Shown piece by piece: positions 45,766 to 55,170 of a stretch of 64,000 bases of DNA. The notes below the pieces were generated by a model. That model was not told the origin of the DNA. It made no database searches and worked only from the letters and a program-made list of their open reading frames with translations. Numbering within the stretch: position 1 is the first letter of the stretch; the number at the start of each line of letters is the position of its first letter. The position numbers were made by a program, and so were the translations under genes. The stretch is from Hibiscus mutabilis. Lineage: Eukaryota > Streptophyta > Magnoliopsida > Malvales > Malvaceae. The stretch is taken from assembly GCA_019671005.1 (NCBI GenBank), contig CM033711.1, forward strand, positions 55,725,049 through 55,789,048, given 5' to 3'.

Positions 45766-47444
45766 TAGTCCAACAAGCTACCAAGGTTGTTCGATTTACC
45801 ATTTATACAAGTATTTCAAATTCAAGATCATGTCAAGCAAGTTCATTTCATACTAGGCCCTTAGGCCAATTGAGCCATAGCTCGCATATCATGTAATTCT
45901 CATGTTTCATTTCATCAAGATGAGATAATATCTCAAGCAATTTCTTTAGCATTTGATCACATGCAACATGACACATACAAATACCAATGTTACCACTTAA
46001 ACATGCTTAGCATTCGAATAAAACATGTATTCAAGATGTGATCAAATTTCATGCATTACTAGTCATTCTTCCCTTATTAAGTCAAGTCCATATTAGGTTC
46101 ATTTAAGCATTACAAGAATGTAGACAAGCATGCATTGGTTAGGACCTAGTCCTAACCCTAGAGATAACTACACTCACAATACTCCAAGCTTAGCTAGTCC
46201 TGGATCCACACTCCTTTGTTCTTGGCTTTAGGATATTCCACTTTTTCCTCATCCACCAGTTCAACCCTGGTTCTAACACATTACAAGTAAACACATATAA
46301 AAACAAGTTTACAAAGTCATTTAATCAAGGCAAAGTTACAAGTACACAACATATACAAATCTGGCAGCATGTAGTATGTTCACTTAAACATGCATAAATT
46401 TCATTTCGTACGTCGGAATTTCAATTGGTTTACACCGTTGGAAAGATAACATAATTTTATTTCTAACCATATAGGACTTGAATTTTATTTCTTTGCCAAT
46501 TACTACAGTTTTTAACTTAAATACAGGGTAACTTACAACACTGGACAGTTTGCACTATCCTTAGTGTTTCTTCTCCACAATTCATTCTACAATCCAGAAT
46601 TCATTCATGTTTTCTCCTAATGATTTTAGACATATCAAGGTTATATCCATAAAATTTTCAGCCTTAAATTACTTTTATACCATTTATGGTGATTTTTCAA
46701 AGTTACTGCCCATAATAGAGCATTCTGGGCAGATTACACTAGATTGAGTTTCAAGTTTCATAACTCATCTAAACAATGTTCTAACATGGAAATTCAACTT
46801 ATTTTCATGTTATTAAATGTCTAGGTCAGTCTAATTCACCTAGAAATGTGCTTATAACAGGGCATTATCATGTTAAATTAAATTTAATCTACTTGATCAA
46901 CATTCTACTTCTAATTCATCAATTGAGCAGTTCATTACATAGTTTTAACTAATCCAATTAGGTGCACTCATTTTCCAGAAAGTTATCTACTGTATTCAAT
47001 CTTCAATTCATCTACCAACATGATCAAGACAGGGCATTACATTCAATTGGCATGCTTAAACATTTTCATCATTAAAACAGTCCCAATTCAACATTGTTTT
47101 CAACTATATACATTGTCTTTATCAAATTGGCTACTAGCATTCACAATTTCACGTTCAATTAGAAGCTAACATGATCCTAACATACATAAAAATCATCCAA
47201 ATCAATCTAGGCAACAAGAACATCATCATTTCAAGATTCAAACATTTTATAACATGTAGGAGTTAAGCATTATACCTTCTCCAAGATAAATTTGATCAAA
47301 GTTAATTCAAGAAGTATGAATTTGAAGATGATCAATGAAGCTTTTTCTCTCCCCTTTATCTTTCAAGAGGATATTGGGAGGAAGATGATGATAGAATTTT
47401 TTTTTGTTCATCTTTCCTCCTAGCCGTGAGTCATCTACTCACAA

Positions 47445-47477
47445 GACACATGTTCTCATCAATTGAGAACATGTGTC
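47445..47477. repeat. Perfect inverted repeat, 14-bp arms, in U3 of LTR-D
   Basis: GACACATGTTCTCA, five bases, TGAGAACATGTGTC. It lies about 240-270 bp from the LTR start. Confidence 0.9.
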
Positions 47478-47714
47478 AAGGCCTTTGAATTTAATCCCAT
47501 TTGCATGCAAACTATAGAGTTTTGCATGATCACAATTTCATCCTTCCATTTGAGCCTTCTAATTTTAATTTCATTTCAATTTGGTTCTAATTTCACTTAT
47601 TTGATCTTAAGGATGGCAAATGTTATTTCTTCTTTAAATTGATTAACTTATGTATTCAATTAGCCTATAGTTTAGATTGTGGTAACTTTCCTAGGCCAAT
47701 TTTAGGGTGTTACA

Positions 47715-48087
47715 TAATAAGTCTAGGTTTAGCATCTTTTTTGGTCACTAAGTACTATATAGCACAATGATCGGTGTGAACAATAACCTTAGTGCCTATC
47801 AAGTATGTTCTAAACTTATCAAAGGCAAACACCACAGCCGACGGTTTGTTTCTCAGTGGTTGTGTAATTTATTTGTGTCTCATTCAAGGTGCGGCTAGCA
47901 TAATAAATAACATGGAAACGTTTACCTCAACGTTGTCCAAGTGTTGCCCCTACTGCGTAGTCACTTGCGTCACACATCAACTCAAATGGTGAGGTCCAAT
48001 CTGGGGGAACAACTAAGGGCTGTAGCATTCTGCATCGAAGATGAAGGGCTGGTTTTGCTGAAGCAAATTACACAATGGCTTGGAGAT
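47715..48087 (-). pseudogene. RNase H of element F, cut by element D
   Basis: The minus strand reads KPLCNLLQQNQPFIFDAEC, LMCDASDYAVGATLGQR, VIYYASRTLNETQINYTTTEK and VIVHTDHCAI in two frames. It ends in TKKDAKPRLI at 47715. The TGTAACACCC start of LTR-D follows, so D inserted between the RLI and QW positions of the conserved motif. Confidence 0.82.
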
Positions 48088-48999
48088 TTAGGAGAAGTCC
48101 TTAATGAACCTCCTATAGAAACCAGCATGGCCCAAGAAACTTCGAATCCCCTTTACTGTGGTAGGTGGTGGTAGCTTTTCAATTACTTCAACCTTGGCCT
48201 TTTCCACGTCTATCCCTTGTTGAGAAATTTTGTGGCCTAGAATAGTCCCTTCAGTCACCATAAAATGACATTTGTTCCAATTGAGCACTAAGTCTTCTTC
48301 TTCACATCTTTTAATTACCTTGGCCATGTTGCCTAAACACGAGTCAAAAGTATCTCCAAAGACTAAAAAATCATCCATGAAAATCTCCAAAAATTCTTCA
48401 ACCATATCAGAAAAAATGGCAAACAAGCACCTTTGAAAAGTAGCTGGAGCATTGCAAAGCCCAAACGGCATTCGTCGAAATATGTAAGTACCGTATGGGC
48501 AAGTGAAGGTTGTCTTCTCTTGATCCTCCAATGATATAGCAATCTGGTTGTACCCTGAGTATCTGTCAAGGAAATAGTAGAAGGATTTGCCCGCAAATCG
48601 ATCTAGCATTTGATCAATGAATGGGAGGGGAAAGTGATCCTTCTTGGTTGCTTTGTTGAGCTTCCGATAGTCCATGCAAATTCTCCACCCCATAACAATC
48701 CTTGTTGGTAAGAATTCATTGTCTTCATTGTTCACCACAGTCGTGCCTCCCTTCTTTGGTACACATTGTACCAGGCTGACCCATGAACTATTGGATATTG
48801 GGTAGATAACTCCCGCATCGAGCCATTTGATTATCTTCTTCATCACCACCTTCTTCATGACTGGATTGAGCCTTCTTTGGGGTTCAACAGAATTGATGTG
48901 ACAATCATCAAGCAAAATTCTGTGCATACAAATAGTAGGGCTTATACCCTTCAAATCAGCCATAGTCCACCCTAGAGCTTTCTTATATTGAGATAACAC
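48088..48999 (-). CDS. Reverse transcriptase of element F, uninterrupted 303 codons
   Basis: This is the longest unbroken retroelement frame in the window. In order it has LGWTMADLKGISPTICMH, WRICMDYRKLNKATKKDHF, PLPFIDQMLDRFAGKSFYYF, LDRYSGYNQIAISLEDQEK, FRRMPFGLCNAPATFQRC and the intact catalytic IFMDDFLVFGDTFDSC. The connection VKGIRSFLGHAGFYRRFIKD precedes a stop at 48088. One notable change is LDRYSGYN for the usual LDGYSGYN. It is a fragment of a polyprotein; there is no sign it has its own promoter or start (the ATG at 48999 is internal). F may be younger than the decayed copies around it. Confidence 0.8.
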   Translation of the reverse strand: MLSQYKKALGWTMADLKGISPTICMHRILLDDCHINSVEPQRRLNPVMKKVVMKKIIKWLDAGVIYPISNSSWVSLVQCVPKKGGTTVVNNEDNEFLPTRIVMGWRICMDYRKLNKATKKDHFPLPFIDQMLDRFAGKSFYYFLDRYSGYNQIAISLEDQEKTTFTCPYGTYIFRRMPFGLCNAPATFQRCLFAIFSDMVEEFLEIFMDDFLVFGDTFDSCLGNMAKVIKRCEEEDLVLNWNKCHFMVTEGTILGHKISQQGIDVEKAKVEVIEKLPPPTTVKGIRSFLGHAGFYRRFIKDFS

Positions 49000-49009
49000 A
49001 TTTATTAAG

Positions 49010-49889
49010 CTACATTATTGTGTAGGGGTTAGACTAGAAGAGATTATCACAGGAAAAGTATCATTACTACCCAAATAAGCATATTTAAGATGCAAAGGTA
49101 ATGGCTTCAATTCTAGCATGGGTGCATGCTTAAGTGAGGTTTCCGGAGGGACAAATTCATGAAATTTTAAGGGTTCAAAATGCGTACTTGGTTTAGCAAC
49201 GATCAAGATGGACTATTGCACCTCTAATGGGAACTTGTCAAGCTTTTCATTGTCCTCCTCGTTGAGTTTTATATAGTTCTTAATTTCCACAAAATTGCTG
49301 CAGCATAATTCTACAGCTTCCTCTTCTGGCATAGCATCTATGTGTTGACACTCTTCATATTCATCCACATATTTGAGGGTGTTGAAGACATTGATAGTTA
49401 CCCTCTGGTCAGCCACTCGCATGGTGAACTCACCTTTTTCACAGTCGATTAAAATTCGACCGATTGCCAAGAAAGGTCGTCCTAAGATAATGGGTGCTTT
49501 GTCATCTACTTCACAATCAAAGATAAGGAAGACAGTAGGGAAAACAAAATTGCCCACTTTAACCACAACGTCTTCTATCATTCCTTCTGGTCGGACATGA
49601 GATCTATCCACTAATTGCAAGATCACTTTGGTGGGTCTTGCATCCCTCATTCCAAGCTTCATAAAGACTAACTTGGGAATTAAATTGACATAGAACCAAG
49701 GTCGTAAGAGCTTTCCCCATGTAATTGCCTCCTATGAAGCATGGAATGATAAAGCTTCCCGGATCACTCCTTTTTGGTGGAAAATTGCTTAGCACCGAAT
49801 AGCATTCTTTTGTTGTAGCAATAGTCTCGTACTTCTCAATCTTCCTTTTCTTGGTGACAATATCCTTGAGAAACCTAGCATATATAGGT
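49010..49889 (-). pseudogene. Aspartic protease of element F, cut by element E
   Basis: The fragment begins at PIYARFLKDIVTKKRKIEKY (49889 side) and reads GSFIIPCFIGGNYMGKAL. The frame shifts near 49700, where the alternative frame gives YDLGSMSI for CDLGASINL. VFPTVFLIFDCEVDDKAPII, LGRPFLAIGRILIDCEKGEF and LPLHLKYAYLGSNDTFPVII follow. Stops separate the pieces 49604-49897, 49213-49662 and 49015-49206. The upstream half of the VEALEQMP motif is missing because the LTR end of E begins at 49890. Confidence 0.83.
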
Positions 49890-50046
49890 TGTAACACCCC
49901 ATCCCTGAGTTAGCCGTAACCCGGTTCCGGAGCGTTACTTGAACAAAAACAAAGCGATTGATAGGTTACTTGTCGAACAAGTAACCTCGGGATACTTGCC
50001 TTGTTGCTCAAGTAACCCAATCTAAACCTATCAAAACATTCAATAC
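49890..50046 (-). repeat. 3' LTR terminal remnant of element E
   Basis: About 157 bp aligns with the end of LTR-E (53543-53700): TGTAACACCCCATCCCTG, GTTAGCCGTAACCC, GATTGATAGGTTAC and AACCTATCAAAACATT are shared. By eye the copies differ by about nine transitions, three transversions and one indel. The rest of the 3' LTR is deleted. Confidence 0.85.
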
Positions 50047-51345
50047 AATCAATAGGCCACTGGATCGTAGGGCAAATCGGGATTCAATTCAACTTCTTAT
50101 GGCCCAAGAATGTGTGAAGGATCAGATCGATACCTTCTGAGCATTGAAACATGGAAGACATTATGTATTCTATTGAATTCTCTGGAAAGAGCCAATCGAT
50201 AGGCCACTGGACCAATTCTTTCAATAACTTCGAATGGTCCTATGTATCGGGGACTGAGCTTCCATTTTTCTTCCAAATCTGAGCACTTTCTTCCAAGGTG
50301 AGACCTTTAGGAAGACTTTGTCTCCAATGGCATACTGAATATCTCTTCTTTTCAAATCAGCATACGCTTTGTGTCTATCGAAAGCTGCCTTTAACCGATC
50401 ATGAATGATTTTGATTTGTTCTTCGGTTTCCCGAAGCAATTGAGGTCCCAATACTTTGTTTTCTCCTAATTCAGACCAGCATAAGGGAGTTCTACATCTT
50501 CTACCATATAGAGCTTCAAATGGTGCCATTTGAATGGAAGATTGGTAGCTATTGTTGTAGGCAAACTCTACAAGAGGTAGGGATTTCTCCTAATTCTTCC
50601 CGAAGTCAATAATACAAGCCCGTAGCATATCTTCTAACACTTGAATGATTCTATCAGATTGGCCATCCGATTGAGGATGAAAGGCCATACTAAGATGTAC
50701 TTTAGCTCCTAGAGCTTTCTATAAAAAATTCTAGAATCGAGAAGCAAAGCGAGGGTAACGATTAGAGATACTTACTGTAGGTACACCGTGTAACTGAATC
50801 ACTTCATGAATGTACAGCTCAGCAAGAGTTTCCAAGCTCATGTTCATACGAACATGGATGAAGTGAGTAGATTTAGTGAATCTATCAACAATCACCCAAA
50901 CAACATCATTTTTCTTGGAGTAGAAGGAAGACCGGTGACAAAATACATGGTAATTCGATCCCACTTCCACTGAGGGAGTTCAATAGGTTGAAGCAATCCA
51001 GTAGGGACTTGATGCTCAGTTTTGACTCTTTGACATGTCAGGCACTTCGATATGAAGTCCGTGATTGCAGACTTCATGCCAGGCCACCGGTATACTGGCT
51101 TCAGGTCTTTATACATCTTAACTGATCCAGGGTGGATCGAGAAAGAACTTTGGTGTGCTTCTTTTAACATTTCTTGCCTTAATTCTTCATTGTTAGGAAT
51201 ACAAACCCTATCTTTGAAATAGAGGAGTCCATTTGACTTTAAGGAGAAGTCAGAGCTAGACTCAGAAGTAAGCTTAGACATGATCTCTGAAGTTTTGGAT
51301 CAACTTGTTGGAGTTCTTTAATTCTTGAGATGAAATCAGATTGAA
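50047..51345 (-). pseudogene. Integrase of element E
   Basis: The minus strand has an intact zinc module, AHQSSFSIHPGSVKMYKDL and FISKCLTCQRVKTEH. The core has RITMYFVTGLP (first Asp changed to Tyr), VIVDRFTKSTHFIHVRMN, ISNRYPRFASRF (second Asp changed to Tyr) and DGQSDRIIQ (Glu changed to Asp). All three catalytic residues are altered. MAPFEALYGRRCRTPLCWSE and AIGDKVFLKVSPWKKVLRF follow. The C-terminus and chromodomain are deleted; the join to the LTR remnant lies near 50064. Confidence 0.87.
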
Positions 51346-51705
51346 CTTGGAGTTCAGACAGAAATTTATGGCTCTTGGATAGTCAAAAATGAGCATTGAT
51401 AGGCATAGTAGCTATGAAAGCATTAACAAAGTCATTAGAATGATTTTCAATGGATTACTTGCAGTGCAAGACACTGTTCGAATTGTTCCTTAAAGAACAA
51501 GGCATTGTTCGAAAGCTTTCTTACAAGCTAAGAAAGATTCGAATTCAATAGTTACAAGTATTTTATTCAAAAGTCTTAATCGAATAGGTTACTTGTATTT
51601 CAAGAAATGTTCGAATAGTGACTTGTAGCTTAAGAATGCTCTAAATTCATGGTTTGCAAAATAATAGAATGCATAATTCAATTGAATTTAATCAGAATTC
51701 TAGAT
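51346..51705 (-). other. Linker between RNase H and integrase of E, expanded by ACTTGTA/TTCGAAT repeats
   Basis: Degenerate words TTACTTGTAT, AAGAAATGTTCGAATAG and TTACTTGCAGTGCAAG recur four or five times across 51450-51640. No open frame crosses it. D has a shorter version near 40880-40930, which suggests local expansion. Confidence 0.5.
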
Positions 51706-52140
51706 TTAGGAATTACCCGAATATGGTTTGCGACTAAGGGCATCGGCAACTACGTTTTCTTTCCATGGATGGTAGTCGATACCCAAATCGTAGTACTTAA
51801 GCAATTCAAGCCATCTCTGTTGTCCCAGATTCAAGTCTTTTTGTGTTAAGAGATACTTGAGACTTTTGTGATCGGTAAATAGATTGCATTTCTCCCTGTA
51901 TAGATAGTGTCTCCATATCTTGAGAGCAAACACGATAGTTGCTAGTTCTAGATTGTGTGTTGGATAATTAGACTCGTGTGGCTTTAGTTGCCTTGAAGCG
52001 TAAGCAATCACTTTCCCACCTTGCATCAGGACACAACCGAGTCCTAGATGAGAAGCATCACTGTAAACAGTGAATTCTTTGTCCGATTCTGGTTGGATGA
52101 GTACCGGAGCATGAGTCAAAGCTTGCTTAAGTTGATCGAA
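51706..52140 (-). pseudogene. RNase H of element E
   Basis: The open stretch 51706-52119 reads THAPVLIQPESDKEFTV, YSDASHLGLGCVLMQGG (first Asp), LELATIVFALKIWRHYLYRE (Glu), LFTDHKSLKYLLTQKDLNL (Asp) and DYHPWKENVVADALSRKPYS. This domain has no internal stop. It is separated from RT by a stop near 52158. Confidence 0.87.
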
Positions 52141-52996
52141 GCTTCGTTGTTGGTTCTCCGATCAATCAAAAGGCGTATCTTTGTGAGTAAGCTTGGTAAG
52201 ACTTGCGGCAATAGAGGAAAAGCCTTTAACAAACCTTCTATAATATTTGGCTAAACCAAGAAAGCTTCGGACCTCGTTGACATTCTTCGGAGGTCTCCAA
52301 TTCAGAATAGTCTGAATCTTGCTCATATCGACTTTAATTCCTTCAACCGAGATAACATGACCAAGGAAAGAAACTTCTGGTAACCATAATTCACATTTGG
52401 AGAACTTGGCATACAATTGATGTTCTCGGAGTGTTTGCAAGACAATTCGGAGGTGTTCGGCATGTTCCTACTTATTCCGAGAGTACACCAGAATGTCGTC
52501 GATGAATACGACCACAAACTTGTCAAGATAGGGCTTGAATACCCGATTCATTAGATCCATGAAAGCAGTCAGAGCATTCATTAACCGGAATGGCATTACG
52601 AGGAATTCGAAGTGGCCATATCGAGTATGAAAGGTTGTCTTAGGCACGTCTTGTTCTTTTACTTTCATTTGGTAATACCACAATCGAAGGTCGATCTTAG
52701 AGAATACGGCAGCATCCCTAAGTTGATCGAAAAGATCTTCAATTATGGGCAGGGGATACCGATTTTTGATGGTGAGCTTGTTTAACTGACGGTAATCAAT
52801 ACAAAGCCGCATAGTTCCGTCTTTCTTCTTTATAAACAAAATTGGTGCACTGGTTAGCCCGAAGGGCATAACTAGGAACTCGTAGTGACCATAACAAGTC
52901 CTAAAAGTTGGTTTAGCTTACGATAATCGATACATAGCCTTATCAACACGTCCTTCTTCTTAAAGATCAATACAGGTGCTCCTTGGGGTGTAGAGC
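52141..52996 (-). pseudogene. Reverse transcriptase of element E with duplicated N-terminal motif
   Basis: From the 5' side the minus strand reads STPQGAPVLIFKKKDVLIRL, CIDYRKLNQ, then TFRTCYGHYEFLVMPFGLTS-AP, then restarts ILFIKKKDGTMRLCIDYRQL. Thus the KKKD...CIDYR motif occurs twice with the MPFGLT motif between, instead of once before it. After the restart RT is normal: FSKIDLRLWYYQMKVKEQDV, FHTRYGHFEFLVMPFRLMNA and the intact FVVVFIDDILVYSRNK. The open stretch is 52468-52869. The connection WLPEVSFLGHVISVEGIKVD lies at 52162-52440. Confidence 0.85.
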
Positions 52997-53325
52997 TAGG
53001 CCAAATTCAAATTCATATTGCATAGTTGTGGCAGCAAAGATTGAGGTTGGTTTTCTATCAATTAGAAGGAGTGATTCCTTCCCTAAGCCTCGGAGATATA
53101 GTCTCCTAATTAGGCAATCTATCCAGGCGTCATGTTTGCTTAGCCAATCTAGTTCTAACACTAGATCGAACTCACAATTTGGCTATACATATAAATCAAT
53201 AGGAAAAGGGTATGTTTCGAATGACTATAGAACATTCCTTGCAAAGGAAGTTAATGGATGTAATTCCCCTATTGGGTTCAAAACTACAAGGTTTTGCTTT
53301 ACGATTTTAGGTTTAATCTCTAAAG
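52997..53325 (-). pseudogene. Aspartic protease C-terminal part of element E
   Basis: The minus strand has NPIGGITSINFLCKECS-like sequence, then FPIDLYV, CEFDLVLELDWLSKHDAWID, GLGKESLLLIDRKPTSIF. The DSGS active site is absent, deleted with most of Gag. Open stretch 52967-53161. Confidence 0.8.
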
Positions 53326-53391
53326 ATTATCTCCTTCATTCGAGGAGCCTACGAGACTTTCATTGTCCTGACCCAATCTTGTTTCTGACAT
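53326..53391 (-). pseudogene. Gag N-terminal stub of element E
   Basis: ATG 53391 starts MSETRLGQDNESLVGSSNEG. The copy then jumps into the protease, so nearly all of Gag, including the zinc knuckles, is deleted. Confidence 0.8.
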
Positions 53392-53525
53392 TCTAGTTCA
53401 ATAAGAAGAAATAGAGTCTTAGTTATCACATTTACATATTTAAGCAACATCACATGCTTATATCAAGTCTCCTAGGTGGCACATATCCTATATGATGCAA
53501 ATGAGCTTATCGAATCAACCAAAAA

Positions 53526-53537
53526 GCTTTGATACCA
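53526..53537 (-). other. Primer binding site of element E (tRNA-Met, one change)
   Basis: The minus strand reads TGGTATCAAAGC, five bases after the LTR end at 53543. One transition separates it from the intact TGGTATCAGAGC. Confidence 0.87.
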
Positions 53538-55080
53538 ATAAATGTAACACCCCATCCCTGGGTTAGCCGTAACCCAGTTTTGAAGCATTACCTGAACAAA
53601 ACAAAGTGATTGATAGGTTACATGTCGAACAAGTAACCTCGGGATACTTGCCTTGTTGCGCAAGTAACCCAATCTAAACCTATCAAAACATTAAATACAA
53701 TTAAGCAAAGCCATATTAAGTAACCAAACAACATTTGTAACATACAATTTTAGGTAACAATTTGTTTCATTTCATGCTTATAACTTAAGTTACTATATCA
53801 TATTACCATTACAATCAATTCACATACATCATTCAAACAACAAAGTCAAGTGTGGCATATTTCATTTTAAGCTACTATCATACATGATACAACTTTCATC
53901 TTATTTTACAATTTACATGCATCTTATTCGAATACACTAGGTGACCACTAAACTTACTTTAGCTAGCTTACTTGCATCCTAAGTAACTACTTATTCAATC
54001 AATTAACATGATCATTACAAAGCATTCAATTTACATCTTACTACATCTTCATTCATCCTATTCGAAACATCATGGAATCCTAACCATTTTTCTTTTGTTT
54101 CTTTACAATCAAGATATCATATTACATAGCATATTTGTCTAGAACATTGATAATGCATGCTTAACTTACCTTAGCCTCCAATTTCAACATAGCCGAACCA
54201 TGCTAGCATACATAGTATCAAATGCATTTAAATACAACATAGGTTTAGCATTCAATTAAACAATATTTCATCACACATTGAATCTACATTCGATTCATAC
54301 ATAATCTCATCAAACAATGGATTTCAAGCACAATATACGCATCATCTACTTCTTATATATACATATCATCTTAGTTCAAATGTATTTTAAGTCATCCAAA
54401 ATAGTTTACATAGTAGGCCCATTCAAACATTACAAAACTAGTCATATACACATAATCAAATGCATGATCTAGGCTATCTATTACATAATCTAGTGCCACC
54501 AAACTAGGAGTATACAAAGAGTATGAATTCATACTTTTAAAGCTTGCCTCAACTGTAGCTTCAAAACCAAGATATCCTCTTGAAGTAATCTTTAATCTAT
54601 TATGGGAAGAATGAAGAGTAAAGTGGTAAGTACAAGATATGTACTTAGTGAGGTAACTCTAAATCTAGTCAATTTCAAAGCATAAGTCCAAGTTTACATA
54701 TAATCCAAGCAATCAAGACTATCATCAAAGACCATGTACCATTCGAATTGTATAGAGGAGAACATAGGCAAATTTCACATATCACCTATTCAATCATAGC
54801 AACATTCATCATGTAATCATAGCATATCATTCAAACACCTTGCTTCGAAGACATGTAACATACATCATAATGCACATGTACCATTCGATCATCATGATTT
54901 GGTGACAAGAAATCAAAACTCTAATCACCAATTAAGCATTCATACACAAAGCCATTCATTTATACATTACTTTCAAAGTAAGGAAGTTCATACAATTTTC
55001 TTACAATACAAGCAATGTTCGTTAAGTCATCTTTCAACCTTTCCTTGGTAAGTAGCTTACTAGATAATCAAATCTCATCA

Positions 55081-55170
55081 ATATGCACCGAAGTGCCAAT
55101 ATGCACCGTCGTGCCGATATGTACCGTCGTACCAATATGCACCGTAGTGCCAATATGCACCATAGTGCCA
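55081..55170. repeat. Five in-phase copies of an 18-bp unit in LTR-E
   Basis: Units are ATATGCACCGAAGTGCCA, ATATGCACCGTCGTGCCG, ATATGTACCGTCGTACCA, ATATGCACCGTAGTGCCA and ATATGCACCATAGTGCCA, each exactly 18 bp. LTR-D has a single related word near 45617. The array replaces the TTGGCGACAG words of the other LTRs at the same place. Confidence 0.92.

Larger units (their letters stand above)
39886..47714 (-). mobile_element. Element D: chromovirus with complete 5' LTR, 3'-truncated
   Basis: On the minus strand: LTR 47714-44214, intact tRNA-Met primer site, gag, AP, RT, RH, INT. It ends in INT near 39885, without chromodomain or 3' LTR. It inserted into the RH of element F; the last F codons before the LTR read DAKPRLI-like sequence. 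Its D-to-V change in RT makes it inactive. Confidence 0.87.
44214..47714 (-). repeat. 5' LTR of element D (complete, 3501 bp)
   Basis: On the minus strand it starts TGTAACACCC (47714) and ends GGGTGTTATA (44214). No gene is present. A perfect 14-bp-arm hairpin lies 240-270 bp from the start. The mid-LTR block (45590-45765) has GGCGATAGTTGG and one GCACCGTAGTGC word. TAGTGCCACCAATCTAGGAG lies near 45046. Open frames within are incidental. Confidence 0.88.
35222..49889 (-). mobile_element. Element F: Athila-like element, interrupted by element D
   Basis: On the minus strand AP (49889-49010), RT and RH (to 47715) are followed, after D, by the pol C-terminus (39885-39761), a third ORF (39158-37909), a long 3' non-coding stretch, the polypurine tract and the 3' LTR (36626-35222). 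D entered RH. The F integrase segment is missing, so DNA was lost together with the 3' part of D. E cuts the 5' side. F itself lies in the pol of H. Confidence 0.78.
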
